From the NCBI RefSeq assembly GCF_012955605.1, contig NZ_CP052135.1, forward strand, positions 1,709,469 to 1,773,468: a DNA stretch of 64,000 bases. The letters are read 5' to 3'. Source of the DNA: Bacillus fonticola (GTDB lineage Bacteria; Bacillota; Bacilli; Bacillales; JC228). The position numbers were made by a program, and so were the translations under genes. Shown piece after piece: positions 1 to 8,749 of this stretch. How positions within the stretch are numbered: position 1 is the stretch's first letter; the number at the start of each line of letters is the position of its first letter. The notes beneath the pieces are model-generated. The model had not been told where the DNA came from. It saw nothing but the letters and a program-made list of their open reading frames with translations, and ran no database searches.

Positions 1-704
1 GCGTGGTAGATCACGTCAACACCAGAAGAGTACATGCTGTTCGCAATCGCTTTCCCGGTGTCTGGCTTATCAAATGCATTCGCATATTGCACGTCGATTT
101 CAGCTTCAGGATTTACTGCTTTTACCCCTGCCACGAAACCAGCTTCGAATTTTCCAATGAGTTCAGACTGCGTGCCACCAACGAACCCAACTTTATTCGT
201 TTCTGTCGTCAAACCTGCCGCCACACCCACAAGGAAAGAACCTTCTTGCTCTGCAAAGACGAGACTTGCCACATTGTCACCTTCCACAACGCTATCGACA
301 ATCGCAAAGTTCGTTTCAGGATTTTGCCCGGCAATCGTTTCTACCGCCGGTGCCAATAAGTAGCCGATTCCATACACTAAGTTGAAATCGTCACGAACAA
401 GACGAGAAAGGTTCGTTTCATAATCGGCATCACTTTCAGATTGAAGGTAGTGATAGCCATCGGAACCTTCCGTTAAACCGTTCTCTTTACCGAACGCTTG
501 GAGACCTTCCCACGCGGATTGGTTGAATGATTTATCGTCAACGCCTCCAACATCCGTTACTAATGCTACTTTAAAATCGCTCGTTTCGCTTCCCTCACCT
601 GTAGAGCCGCCATCACTTGCCTCTTCGCCAGTACCACAAGCTGCTAAAATGGACCCTGTTGCGAAAATGGTAGCGAGCATTAATCCAAACTTACGCTTTC
701 TCAC
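1..704 (-). CDS. BMP-family ABC transporter substrate-binding lipoprotein (3' end outside window)
   Basis: This is the N-terminal 234 codons of a secreted lipoprotein that binds a solute, usually a purine nucleoside in this family (BmpA/Med/NupN type), for an ABC importer. The start is GTG at 704, eight bases after an AGGAGG site (711-718). The N-terminus is a basic VRKRK stretch, a hydrophobic segment and a lipobox ending LAAC, followed by a Gly/Ser/Glu-rich linker. The mature part carries the family pattern [18 protein letters not shown] and later KVGFVGG. The gene runs off the window, so the C-terminus and any permease or ATPase genes are unseen. It lies downstream of a GntR regulator on the same strand with a gap of 57 bases; control by that regulator is an inference. 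The ligand cannot be told from this sequence. Confidence 0.9.
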   Translation of the reverse strand, partial: MRKRKFGLMLATIFATGSILAACGTGEEASDGGSTGEGSETSDFKVALVTDVGGVDDKSFNQSAWEGLQAFGKENGLTEGSDGYHYLQSESDADYETNLSRLVRDDFNLVYGIGYLLAPAVETIAGQNPETNFAIVDSVVEGDNVASLVFAEQEGSFLVGVAAGLTTETNKVGFVGGTQSELIGKFEAGFVAGVKAVNPEAEIDVQYANAFDKPDTGKAIANSMYSSGVDVIYH

Positions 705-761
705 GTGAAATCCTCCTAAGATTGTATACTTCAGTAGGTTTGAATCGTGTTTAGAAAGAAA

Positions 762-1490
762 TTACGAAAATCGTTTACGCCACACATGAAATTGAAATTG
801 ATCAGCCCGAAAATAGTTTACAGAGTACAGAATGGGTGTATCTCTTTCGTCAAAATGCGTCTGCTTTAATAAAAGCAGGGCCGTTTCTGGGCTGCATTCC
901 AACATCGGAGAAACGTGCTCATGGTACCCGATTGGCTCCATATACGTCACTGCATGCGTAATGGTCACATCGCTACGAGACTCCAACCATTGAAAAATAG
1001 AATGAAACTCATCGTGTCGTCCGTGCTCCACATATTTTTGTGGAATTCTATCTAAGCAGTATACGACAGGCTTCCCGTTTGCTGTACGAATGCGCTCCAT
1101 TTCATAAATAGGCTCCAGACGATCGAGTCCAAAACGTTCTTGATCCTCTGCCGTTGACTGCGAGACCTCAGATTGTAAAAAGTGGGTCCCTGGCGTCATG
1201 CCGGCTTCTAAAATCATATCTGTCACACTTTTCAGATGCTCGATACCTGAAGACATGACGGGCTGCGCATTAACAAACGTTCCGACACCATGACGACGGA
1301 CAATCCAATGCTCTTCTTCTAGCACACGCAACGCTTCCCGTAACGTGACCCGACTCACACCGAGTTTTTTCGATAAATCGAACTCAGACGGAAGACGATC
1401 ATGCTCGGGGTATACACCTTGCTTCATGTCCCGCTTCAATCGATCAATGACTTGCAAATATAAGTGGCGCTGATCTGTTTTCACCATCAT
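762..1490 (-). CDS. ymfC: GntR/HutC-family transcriptional regulator (YmfC-like)
   Basis: A 242-residue cytoplasmic repressor-type protein. Residues about 10-75 form the GntR winged helix-turn-helix (LPSEFDLSKKLGVSRVTLRE) and residues about 95-235 form a UTRA effector-binding domain of the HutC subgroup. ATG at 1490 follows GGAG with a five-base spacer; a second ATG lies one codon later. Its place just downstream of spoIIIE matches ymfC of B. subtilis, from which the name is taken. The effector is unknown; HutC members usually bind sugar phosphates or other small metabolites. The next gene downstream encodes a transporter lipoprotein, a plausible regulated target. No palindromic operator was identified. 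Confidence 0.88.
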   Translation of the reverse strand: MMVKTDQRHLYLQVIDRLKRDMKQGVYPEHDRLPSEFDLSKKLGVSRVTLREALRVLEEEHWIVRRHGVGTFVNAQPVMSSGIEHLKSVTDMILEAGMTPGTHFLQSEVSQSTAEDQERFGLDRLEPIYEMERIRTANGKPVVYCLDRIPQKYVEHGRHDEFHSIFQWLESRSDVTITHAVTYMEPIGYHEHVSPMLECSPETALLLLKQTHFDERDTPILYSVNYFRADQFQFHVWRKRFS

Positions 1491-1655
1491 GACCGCTCCT
1501 CATTTCATACCTTTCTCTCAAATCATCCCTACTAATCGAAAATACTATAACACTATTTATACAAGAAATAAACACTCGATCACGAATTATGTCGAATGGT
1601 GACCGATAGCTGAAAACGGGGTATTTTGCGAATTTTGCCACCTGGATAAAAGTGG

Positions 1656-1762
1656 GTGACAGGCACTACATCATACATTCCAGGCACCCGCTCACTACAT
1701 TAGATTTTCTTGCACACTCTAAGTTCCAGCGGCGTGCCTACTCACGGTTTTGTGACAGGCAC
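1656..1762. repeat. Short intergenic repeat GTGACAGGCAC (two full copies and partial copies)
   Basis: In the 282-base gap between spoIIIE and the GntR gene, GTGACAGGCAC occurs exactly at 1656-1666 and 1752-1762 in the same orientation. A partial CAGGCAC lies at 1681-1687 and a divergent inverted partial GTGCCTACTCAC near 1733-1744. Such GTGCCTGTCAC words recur in intergenic DNA of many Bacillaceae as far as I recall. No gene, promoter or strong terminator was recognised in this gap. Confidence 0.5.
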
Positions 1763-1772
1763 GCAAAACAGG

Positions 1773-4112
1773 TTACGAACTGGATGCTTCGTCTTGAGTT
1801 GATTTGGCCATGAGAACAGTTCGTGGTTTACTGCCTTCGTACGGACCGACGATGCCACGTACTTCCATTTCATCGATCAGGCGGGCTGCTCGAGTGTAGC
1901 CGATGCGGAAGCGGCGTTGTAGCATGGAAACGCTCGCTGTTTGCATGTCTACAATGAGTTGAACAGCGTCGTCATACAAATCATCATCCACGCTTTCTGT
2001 CGTTTCGGGTACGTCTTCTGGAATCATCGCTTCTTCGTATTGTGCTTTTTGTTGATCGATAACAAAATCGACGATACCTTCCACTTCTTCGTCAGACAGG
2101 AACGCACCTTGAATTCGGAGTGGTTTAGAGGCGCCGACGGGCAAGAACAGCATGTCGCCGCGCCCTAGCAATTTTTCTGCTCCCCCTCCGTCCAAAATGG
2201 TACGTGAGTCGGTTTGAGAAGAGACTGCAAATGCGATGCGCGATGGAATGTTCGCTTTAATAACTCCTGTGATGACGTCAACAGACGGACGCTGTGTTGC
2301 GATAATGAGGTGAATCCCGGCAGCGCGGGCCATTTGCGCTAATCGAGTAATGGCGTCCTCCACATCATTGGAGGCAACCATCATCAAATCGGCGAGCTCA
2401 TCGACAATGACGACAATGTACGGAAGCAAAGGTTGTTTATCTTCCTCTACTAAGTTGTTACGCTTCACGAGCTCATTGTAGCCTTCTATATTTCGTGTGC
2501 CCGAATGGGAGAACAGTTCGTACCGGCGCTCCATTTCGTTCACGACTTTTTTCAAAGCTTGCGACGCTTTTTTCGGATCGGTGACAACCGGTGCCAATAG
2601 ATGAGGCACTCCGTTGTATCCGTTTAACTCTACCATTTTTGGGTCAATCATCATGAGCTTTACCTCATGAGGTTTGGCGCGCATTAAGATACTTGTGATA
2701 ATGCCGTTAATGCACACACTTTTTCCCGAACCTGTTGCCCCCGCTACGAGCAAATGGGGCATTTTGTTCAGTTCAGCAAACACCGCATCCCCTGTAATAT
2801 CTCGGCCTAAACCGATAAGGAGCTTACTTTCAGGCTTCTCTTGCTCGGTTACTTCTAATACTTCGCGAAGGGTCACCATCGATACTTCACTGTTCGGAAC
2901 TTCAATCCCGACTGCTGATTTGCCTGGAATTGGGGCCTCAATGCGAATATCTTTAGCGGCAAGGGCTAAGGCCAAGTCATCAGACAAATTGACAATTTTA
3001 CTTACCTTTACGCCTACATCTGGATGCACTTCATACTTCGTCACGGCAGGTCCGATATGTACTTGCTTGACCGTTGCTTTCACACCGAAGCTTTGGAACG
3101 TACGCTCGAGTTTTGCTGCGTTTGCATGGTAGTCATCAAACTGCCCGTGATCCGCTTGTTTAGTTGGAGGGTCTAGCAAAGTAAGCGGAGGCAGCTGATA
3201 ATCTTTGTTCTCTACTTCTGTAAACTTCATCGGTGGCACAGTTGGTTCTTGTCCATCCGATTCCTTTGGTGCGGTTTCTTTTTTTGACTCATCTGCCTCT
3301 TCCATTCCTTCTAACGGCAGTTGTTGCTGTTCGTATGCTCTGTCTGCAAAGCTCTTCACTTCAATTGGCTCCCGCTCTGCAGGTGCGGGTGTCTGTTTTA
3401 CTTCAGCTGGGGGTTCCCCGGTAGTAGCAGTCGTCTTCGCTGCTTTTTTGGCTTCTTTTTTCTCTTTCTTGTCTTCTTTCCACTTTGCTCTATCTTCCTG
3501 GAACGCTTCCCATTGTTTCGTAAAGAACTCGGTAACCTTCGTCGCCACCTTCACGAGGAGATCACCTGCTGTCTTGCCAGTTAATAAGGCCATTCCGATG
3601 AGGATCGCAATCGCTGCCATCACTTTTGTACCAGCAGCGGCAAACAGCCAGTAACTCGCTGAGAGCAGCACAGCTCCGAGCATACCGCCACCTAAATCAG
3701 ACGTCGAACTTTCCCCGCTCACACTCATCCAAAACATTTCCCACGTATTCGTCAGCACACTTGGGCGTCTGATCACGCCTTCCCCTAACAGCAGTTCGAA
3801 TAGGGTAACATGGCTCAACAATAAGAAACTTGCGATGATTACATACATCCCACTAAGGCGCACACTAGCTAGTTTCGGCATATCGCGCTTCCACATCATG
3901 TACCCCGACAACCAAATAAGGAAAAGCAAGAAGAACATATACCATTCTCCAAAGAAAAACTTAGAAAAGTATACGGTCGCCTTTCCGACAGCGCCGAGCT
4001 CCGCTATGGCGATCAAAGAGAGTGCAATCAGTAAAAGTGCGCTAATTTCATATTGAAGGATTCTCTTTAATCCCTTATCTTGTTTTTTTCTACGTTTCTT
4101 TTTCTTTGGCAT
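1773..4112 (-). CDS. spoIIIE: DNA translocase SpoIIIE/FtsK
   Basis: A 779-residue membrane-anchored ATPase that pumps chromosomal DNA through the sporulation septum into the forespore and helps clear trapped DNA at division. After a basic N-terminus ([10 protein letters not shown]) come about four hydrophobic segments in the first 190 residues, then a charged Lys/Glu/Pro linker. The RecA-like motor has Walker A GATGSGKS near residue 455, a Walker B region ending [10 protein letters not shown], and a C-terminal winged-helix gamma domain ([20 protein letters not shown]) that reads polar DNA motifs. The ATG at 4112 is chosen because GGAG lies five bases upstream; an upstream in-frame extension to 4280 would run through a terminator hairpin and into ylzJ. 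Length fits SpoIIIE (about 787) rather than the longer SftA. Confidence 0.96.
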   Translation of the reverse strand: MPKKKKRRKKQDKGLKRILQYEISALLLIALSLIAIAELGAVGKATVYFSKFFFGEWYMFFLLFLIWLSGYMMWKRDMPKLASVRLSGMYVIIASFLLLSHVTLFELLLGEGVIRRPSVLTNTWEMFWMSVSGESSTSDLGGGMLGAVLLSASYWLFAAAGTKVMAAIAILIGMALLTGKTAGDLLVKVATKVTEFFTKQWEAFQEDRAKWKEDKKEKKEAKKAAKTTATTGEPPAEVKQTPAPAEREPIEVKSFADRAYEQQQLPLEGMEEADESKKETAPKESDGQEPTVPPMKFTEVENKDYQLPPLTLLDPPTKQADHGQFDDYHANAAKLERTFQSFGVKATVKQVHIGPAVTKYEVHPDVGVKVSKIVNLSDDLALALAAKDIRIEAPIPGKSAVGIEVPNSEVSMVTLREVLEVTEQEKPESKLLIGLGRDITGDAVFAELNKMPHLLVAGATGSGKSVCINGIITSILMRAKPHEVKLMMIDPKMVELNGYNGVPHLLAPVVTDPKKASQALKKVVNEMERRYELFSHSGTRNIEGYNELVKRNNLVEEDKQPLLPYIVVIVDELADLMMVASNDVEDAITRLAQMARAAGIHLIIATQRPSVDVITGVIKANIPSRIAFAVSSQTDSRTILDGGGAEKLLGRGDMLFLPVGASKPLRIQGAFLSDEEVEGIVDFVIDQQKAQYEEAMIPEDVPETTESVDDDLYDDAVQLIVDMQTASVSMLQRRFRIGYTRAARLIDEMEVRGIVGPYEGSKPRTVLMAKSTQDEASSS

Positions 4113-4194
4113 TTCGCTCCACAATCTTTCTACTACAATTTTTGTCGTCCTTGTCCTATTGTGCTTCAAATAGAGCAAACGTTCAAGTAGGCAA

Positions 4195-4230
4195 AGCAAA
4201 AAGAGGCGCCACATTATTTCGGCACCTCTT
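4195..4230 (-). terminator. Rho-independent terminator between ylzJ and spoIIIE
   Basis: Arms 4201-4210 and 4221-4230 pair over ten bases (one G-U in RNA) around a ten-base loop. On the minus strand the stem is followed by a T-rich stretch. It lies just after the ylzJ stop and 83 bases before the spoIIIE start, so spoIIIE may be expressed partly by read-through or from its own promoter. Confidence 0.8.
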
Positions 4231-4240
4231 ACTAACTCTT

Positions 4241-4471
4241 TTAACTTGGTGGGAACGTCAATTTTGTCCCTGGTGTGCATGTGTTAGTCAAGTAGTGGTT
4301 CGGGTCTGTTGAGAGCACTTGGACGACGCGGTACTGCCCGGTTGCTTCTCTTTCCACGAGCACCGGGATTCCTTGGAAGTTTCGTACTTCTTGGCTAGAT
4401 CGTCCTGTTGAGGCGTCAAATAGGTTATCGGCATATACGAGATCGTCTGGCATTGTCGTGTAGAGGATCAT
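4241..4471 (-). CDS. ylzJ: YlzJ-like small protein
   Basis: A 76-residue protein of the YlzJ-like family, whose function is unknown. It begins [13 protein letters not shown], a start typical of the family, and has no signal peptide or membrane segment. Its ATG overlaps the stop of tepA by four bases, suggesting translational coupling, and the same tepA-ylzJ-spoIIIE order is found in B. subtilis. A terminator hairpin follows the stop. Identification rests on family resemblance and position; no catalytic residues are evident. Confidence 0.85.
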   Translation of the reverse strand: MILYTTMPDDLVYADNLFDASTGRSSQEVRNFQGIPVLVEREATGQYRVVQVLSTDPNHYLTNTCTPGTKLTFPPS

Positions 4472-5229
4472 TGGACCATTCCTTTTTGCTTTGTGCCTTT
4501 ATGTGCATCCATCAATTTGTTTAGTTTTTGAATGGCTACGCCGATTCCTCCCACCTCATCTATAAGCCCGTATTTGACAGCGTCTTCTCCGACTACGTTC
4601 GTTCCGATATCGCGGGTTAAGTTTCCTTTTTCAAACATGAGTTCTTTAAACTTTTCTTCTTCGATATTGGAGTGTTTTATGACAAAGTTCATTACCCGTT
4701 CCTGCATTTTGTCTAAGTATTCGAAAGTTTGTGGGACGCCGATGACGAGTCCTGTTAAGCGTACAGGGTGGATGGTCATCGTGGCTGTTTCCACAATAAA
4801 GCTGTAATCACACGATGTGGCGATCGGGACGCCGATGGAATGTCCGCCACCAAGAACGATGGAAACGGTCGGTTTGGACAGTGACGCCAGCATTTCTGAA
4901 AGAGCAAGACCTGCTTCGACGTCTCCACCTACAGTATTTAACAGAACGAGCAGCCCTTCAATGTTTGGATTTTGTTCAATGGCCACAATTTGGGGAATGA
5001 CATGTTCATACTTTGTCGTTTTGTTTTGAGGGGGTAGTTGCATGTGCCCCTCAATTTGTCCGACGATAGACAACACATGAATCCGCGAATCTGGTGGCAT
5101 TTGTGGTACGTTCGTTTGTCCTAGTTGTTGAATTTTATCAACGATGCCTTCTTTTTTAGGCTCATCTTGATCCGTTGATTCGTTCATGTTCACTGACTGG
5201 TTTCCGTTCGGCTCATACGGTTGTGTCAA
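4468..5229 (-). CDS. tepA: ClpP-like serine protease TepA (translocation-enhancing protein)
   Basis: A 253-residue ClpP/SppA-fold protein. In B. subtilis the homologue (TepA, YmfB) was linked to preprotein translocation or signal peptide turnover. The first 45 residues are a polar, low-complexity lead. The core has the strand-turn [10 protein letters not shown], the nucleophile motif [11 protein letters not shown] (Ser near residue 131) and a histidine in the following MTIHPVR segment, the usual catalytic position. The start is TTG at 5229, preceded by AGGGAG at about nine bases; the internal ATG at codon 15 has no convincing ribosome site. It follows rnjB with a gap of 63 bases and overlaps ylzJ. 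Confidence 0.9.
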   Translation of the reverse strand: MTQPYEPNGNQSVNMNESTDQDEPKKEGIVDKIQQLGQTNVPQMPPDSRIHVLSIVGQIEGHMQLPPQNKTTKYEHVIPQIVAIEQNPNIEGLLVLLNTVGGDVEAGLALSEMLASLSKPTVSIVLGGGHSIGVPIATSCDYSFIVETATMTIHPVRLTGLVIGVPQTFEYLDKMQERVMNFVIKHSNIEEEKFKELMFEKGNLTRDIGTNVVGEDAVKYGLIDEVGGIGVAIQKLNKLMDAHKGTKQKGMVQ

Positions 5230-5292
5230 AAGAGACAGCTCCCTTCTTTACGTCTCACATTAGTATGAGCACGACGGTTACAAACCATGCAA

Positions 5293-6948
5293 TCACTGGC
5301 GAATTTCAACAATGATAGGCAAAATGACAGGTCGTCGTTTTGTTGCGTCAAACAATTCTTTCTGTACTACATCTTTCACTTTTTGCTTCAAGTCAGCCCA
5401 ATCATATATTGGTGACTGTGCTTCCACGAGCTCTGCCACCACATTGGTGATTCGCTCTAATAAAGCCGCAGACTGTTTTTTATAGACAAATCCTCTCGTG
5501 ACACATTGCGGTTGGGCTGCGAGTAGTTTCGTCCGCGAGTGGAGCGGTATGACAATAGAAACAACCCCGTCCTCGCTCAGCCATTTGCGGTCGCGAAGAA
5601 CGACTTGCCCAATGTCACCGACGCCTTTACCGTCTATGAACACGTGACCTTTCGTAACAGTTCCTTCTCGTTCGATGCCTTTTTGTCCATCACAAAGTAA
5701 GATGTCGCCTTTTTCCGGAAGCGCAGCATGAGACGGTTCTTTTTGCTGTCTCTCCCACAAAGACTGACAAGCTAATAGCATTTGATACTCACCGCCGAGT
5801 GGAATGCACTGTGCTGGTTGTAAAAATTCTAGTAACCACTCCAGTTCTCCTCGAGACGTTTGTTCTTCTCCACGGGTCGATTTCACTAGAGAATGGACGT
5901 CGACGTCTTTGCGATACAATTCGTTTACGTAACGGGAAAGCTGCACCTCTCGTCCCCAAAGCCAGTGCGTAAGCAGTAACACAACGTCCCCTTGTTGCAA
6001 TCGATTCGTCCATTTCCGCAAGGCTTCATACGGTTCTTCTTCTCTTCCTACAAACACATGCAATACGGCGTCGCTCGGCAGTAGCTTTGCCTTTTGCGGA
6101 GGGACTACATACCCTTCGTCTTTCCATTGTGGGTTGTATTGAAATAGCCCTTTGACGAAGGCGCTCGTCCGCTTTCCGTGAAACGTTACTTTTCGTCCGA
6201 CTCGGTTGGCCACTTCTAGTAGTTGAAAAATACGCTTTGTGTCTTGTTCATGGATCGTAGCGAGCACCGTTTGCTCCGCTTGTTCGACCCAATTTTCAAG
6301 TTGGGCGGTAACGGATGAATACGTACGTTTTGGTCCCGTATTCGTGAGACCTATCGTTTCAGGCAACAAAAGGCGCACCCTTTCAGCTCCCAATTGTTGT
6401 AGCACGCGCATATCTGTGCGAAAGGGCGCTTTTTCCCCAGGTTGGAGCGACATCGTTCCGGTGTACACGACCCAGCCTTCATCCGTATGGAAACCATAGC
6501 CGCAAGAACCAATGGTTAGCGTGCTGGTGGCAAACGGGCGAATCTTCGTATTGCCTACTTGAAAGACGTCACCGGAAGTCACCTCTTGGAACGTATTCGA
6601 GCGGACGGGTACTTCATGCTCTTGACACCAACGTTTCGCTTGTTGAATCGTTTCCTTTGTCGCAAACACTTTCGTATGTATCACTTGCAAAAGAATCGGC
6701 AACGCGCCGAAATGAGCTGGATCTGCCTTTGTCAGGAAAATCCCCTTCACACGCTGGCTTCGTTCTACTATCGGTGTTAAGTCTGGAATGACACGATCGA
6801 CCCCAAGCATTTCTTGTTCTGGACGTAGCTGACCACTATCCAAAATAAACACGTCTTCGTCCACTTCTAAAAGGGTGAGGTGGTTTTCTCGTTCTTCTAC
6901 TCCACCAAGTGGAATCACTCGTACTGCTGTTTTCGTTAACTTATTCAC
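5293..6948 (-). CDS. rnjB: RNase J2-like protein with degenerate catalytic motifs
   Basis: A 551-residue protein with the length and layout of RNase J: metallo-beta-lactamase/beta-CASP core then a C-terminal domain. In B. subtilis, RNase J1 and J2 form a complex in mRNA and rRNA decay, J2 being far less active. Here the metal site is lost: the family HxHxDH motif aligns with KADPAH, the usual TGDFK strand reads TGTMS, the HVSGH motif is not recognisable, and the PVHGEYRM segment reads PLGGEYQM. It therefore looks like a non-catalytic partner of J1 (inference). The start is GTG at 6948 with AAGGGG nine bases upstream. Its position between dapA and tepA matches ymfA (rnjB) in B. subtilis. Confidence 0.88.
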   Translation of the reverse strand: MNKLTKTAVRVIPLGGVEERENHLTLLEVDEDVFILDSGQLRPEQEMLGVDRVIPDLTPIVERSQRVKGIFLTKADPAHFGALPILLQVIHTKVFATKETIQQAKRWCQEHEVPVRSNTFQEVTSGDVFQVGNTKIRPFATSTLTIGSCGYGFHTDEGWVVYTGTMSLQPGEKAPFRTDMRVLQQLGAERVRLLLPETIGLTNTGPKRTYSSVTAQLENWVEQAEQTVLATIHEQDTKRIFQLLEVANRVGRKVTFHGKRTSAFVKGLFQYNPQWKDEGYVVPPQKAKLLPSDAVLHVFVGREEEPYEALRKWTNRLQQGDVVLLLTHWLWGREVQLSRYVNELYRKDVDVHSLVKSTRGEEQTSRGELEWLLEFLQPAQCIPLGGEYQMLLACQSLWERQQKEPSHAALPEKGDILLCDGQKGIEREGTVTKGHVFIDGKGVGDIGQVVLRDRKWLSEDGVVSIVIPLHSRTKLLAAQPQCVTRGFVYKKQSAALLERITNVVAELVEAQSPIYDWADLKQKVKDVVQKELFDATKRRPVILPIIVEIRQ

Positions 6949-6998
6949 AATCTTTTACCCCTTCCACATGTTTCCACTCAAAGTGGGCACAATAGAAA

Positions 6999-7025
6999 GC
7001 CACCCAGTTCGATCGATTGGGTGGC
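6999..7025. terminator. Terminator-like hairpin upstream of rnjB
   Basis: GCCACCCA at 6999-7006 pairs perfectly with TGGGTGGC at 7018-7025 around an 11-base loop. On the minus strand the tail is only weakly T-rich (CTTTCTATT), so it may end transcription arriving from dapA or be a stable leader hairpin for rnjB. Confidence 0.5.
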
Positions 7026-7145
7026 ACTTTAAGTTTCTCCCATGTGTCTTGTTGTTTATTTTTGGCTCTTTTTGTATCCTTTGTTGTTTTTACTATACAG
7101 TAATCTCATGATGTGACGTAATGAAGAAACTGTGGAATACGCTGC

Positions 7146-7321
7146 GGAAATACACTTCGCTTTCCGTAGGCTTCGCGCTGAGCCTCCTCGCGAGCAAAGT
7201 ACGCTCACTGCGGAGGCCCACAGGACGTAGGTCAGAAAGGCGTTGCTACAGGACGTGGCGCCCTTAGCCTTTCCTCCACTTCATCGTCTTCGCTTTCCCA
7301 CAGGAGTCTACGAGTATTTCC
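7146..7321 (+). repeat. MITE-like palindromic repeat, copy A
   Basis: A 176-bp non-coding element beginning GGAAATACACTTCGC and ending CAGGAGTCTACG then GTATTTCC, so its ends are inverted repeats. The inner part has GAGCCTCCTC, shared with copy B at 7650-7758. Copy A also has a further segment (7217-7286) that recurs near the proS 3' end. It carries no gene. I recall very similar palindromic elements scattered between genes in many Bacillaceae, but the mobilising enzyme is not known to me. Confidence 0.7.
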
Positions 7322-7357
7322 TCCACTAGTATCGAGCTTAATATTTAGTAATTAAAT

Positions 7358-7429
7358 AACGGAACCAGTGTCCGTACACCTTCGAAAACAACATGATTTT
7401 CATTGAATAGCGGAACCAATGTCCGTTCG
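7358..7429. repeat. Two copies of a CGGAACC(A/T)...TCCG motif, 50 bp apart
   Basis: The word CGGAACCAGTGTCCGT (from about 7360) and CGGAACCAATGTCCGT (from about 7410) differ at one base and are 50 bases apart. Each has CGGA/TCCG ends, so each is a small interrupted palindrome. They look like the remains of a longer array. The rest of 7430-7649 contains short open frames with no recognisable similarity, and I see no gene there. Confidence 0.5.
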
Positions 7430-7649
7430 AAACAGGATAGGCAATAGCCCAAGCGAGCACTATACCAAAGTATCGGTGCCTCTTTGTTTCTGAAAAATTC
7501 AAGTACCCATTGAACGGCATCTGGAGTGAACAATACCAACTGTTCAGAAGGTTGAGGTAATAAGTTCAATATTAGTAAGGAAATACACATGGATTCCTTA
7601 AAAATGTACTCAGCATTTTCTTTGTGTAATGTAATTTAAAACCAGCGGA

Positions 7650-7758
7650 GGAAATACACGTAGACTCCTGCGGGATCAGCGGGACAGGTGAGACCCCCGC
7701 AAGAGCGCAGCGATGAGGAGGCTCACCGCCCGCCCCGCGGAAAGCGAAGTGTATTTCC
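7650..7758 (-). repeat. MITE-like palindromic repeat, copy B (inverted relative to copy A)
   Basis: A 109-bp element with perfect 10-bp terminal inverted repeats GGAAATACAC (7650-7659) and GTGTATTTCC (7749-7758). Read on the minus strand it matches the start, the GAGCCTCCTC segment and the end of copy A, but the interior differs. Copies A and B therefore face each other across about 330 bases of gene-free DNA between dapA and rnjB. Confidence 0.72.
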
Positions 7759-7867
7759 GGAGCGGTTCGTAACTCTTAAATGAATTGCATTACGCCGCAT
7801 CATATAGCTACTGTGTAAAGAGATTTCATTAAAAAAGCAACAATCTTTTAGTAAACAGCCTTATTTT

Positions 7868-8743
7868 TTAATAAAACGGTGTCAGCACTTCGGTGAGCGA
7901 CTGGCGTTCCTTCTCATCAAGAGGAAGCAGTGGTAGCCGAACCGTGCCTACGTCGATTCCTTTTACTTGTAGAGCTGTTTTGACTGGTGCCGGGCTTGGC
8001 GCTGCAAACATCGCTTCCATCACCGGAAGCAACTTCCCGTTCCAGACGGCTGCTGAAGCTAAATCGCCTTCTTTTGCGGATGAGATCATGGTTTGCATTT
8101 CTTTGCCGATCACGTGAGAGGCGACGGAGATGATCCCCGTTGCACCGATCGCTACAGAAGGTAATGTTAACGCATCTTCTCCACTGTACACGAGAAAATC
8201 ATCGCTCGTTTCGCGGATAATTTTTGTCATCGCACTTAAGTCACCGCTCGCTTCTTTGACTGCTACTACGTTTGGAAGCTTTGATAGCTCAATAATCGTC
8301 TCTGGTGTCATACTCGTAATCGTACGACCTGGTACGTTATACAGCATCACAGGAAGCGTTGTCTCACTTGCAACAGCCTCGACATGCTTCCTTATCCCAA
8401 GCTGCGACGGCTTGTTGTAATAAGGCGTCACGATCATGATGGCATCAACGCCTGTTCTTTCTGCTTCTTTCGTTAGCTCAACGGTTTGCTTCGTATTATT
8501 GCTTCCTGTTCCAGCTATAACCGGCACACGTCCGTCTACCACTTTTACAACGTGTGTAAACAAGGCAACTTTTTCTTCTTTTGTTAAAGTGGGTGATTCT
8601 CCAGTCGTACCGGCGACTACTAAGGAATCCGTTCCATTTTGCAACAAGTACTGTATTAATTGCGTCGTCTTTCCGAAATCGATGTTTTCTTTTCGATCAA
8701 ACGGGGTCACCATCGCAGTTGAAACCGTTCCGAAATGGATCAA
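7868..8743 (-). CDS. dapA: 4-hydroxy-tetrahydrodipicolinate synthase
   Basis: A 291-residue cytosolic enzyme condensing pyruvate with aspartate semialdehyde, the first step dedicated to diaminopimelate and lysine; its product line also feeds spore dipicolinate. It has the phosphate-loop motif GTTGESPTL (about 45-53), YNVPGRT with Tyr near 135, and the Schiff-base lysine K163 in VAVKEASGD. Length matches the family. The start is TTG at 8743, nine bases after GGAG; it lies six bases from the dapG stop, so the two are one operon. It is the last gene of dpaA-dpaB-asd-dapG-dapA here. Confidence 0.96.
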   Translation of the reverse strand: MIHFGTVSTAMVTPFDRKENIDFGKTTQLIQYLLQNGTDSLVVAGTTGESPTLTKEEKVALFTHVVKVVDGRVPVIAGTGSNNTKQTVELTKEAERTGVDAIMIVTPYYNKPSQLGIRKHVEAVASETTLPVMLYNVPGRTITSMTPETIIELSKLPNVVAVKEASGDLSAMTKIIRETSDDFLVYSGEDALTLPSVAIGATGIISVASHVIGKEMQTMISSAKEGDLASAAVWNGKLLPVMEAMFAAPSPAPVKTALQVKGIDVGTVRLPLLPLDEKERQSLTEVLTPFY

Positions 8744-8749
8744 TAGAAT

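Noticed and set aside
3-363. Plus-strand open frames at the left edge
   Set aside because: They are shadows of the minus-strand BMP lipoprotein gene, which has a signal peptide, lipobox and ribosome site.
4113-4280. N-terminal extension of spoIIIE
   Set aside because: It would pass through a terminator hairpin and into ylzJ; the internal ATG has a ribosome site and the basic N-terminus expected of SpoIIIE.
7345-7590. Possible small protein of 81 residues between the two MITE-like repeats
   Set aside because: No recognisable similarity or ribosome site, and it reads through the CGGAACC repeats; probably non-coding.
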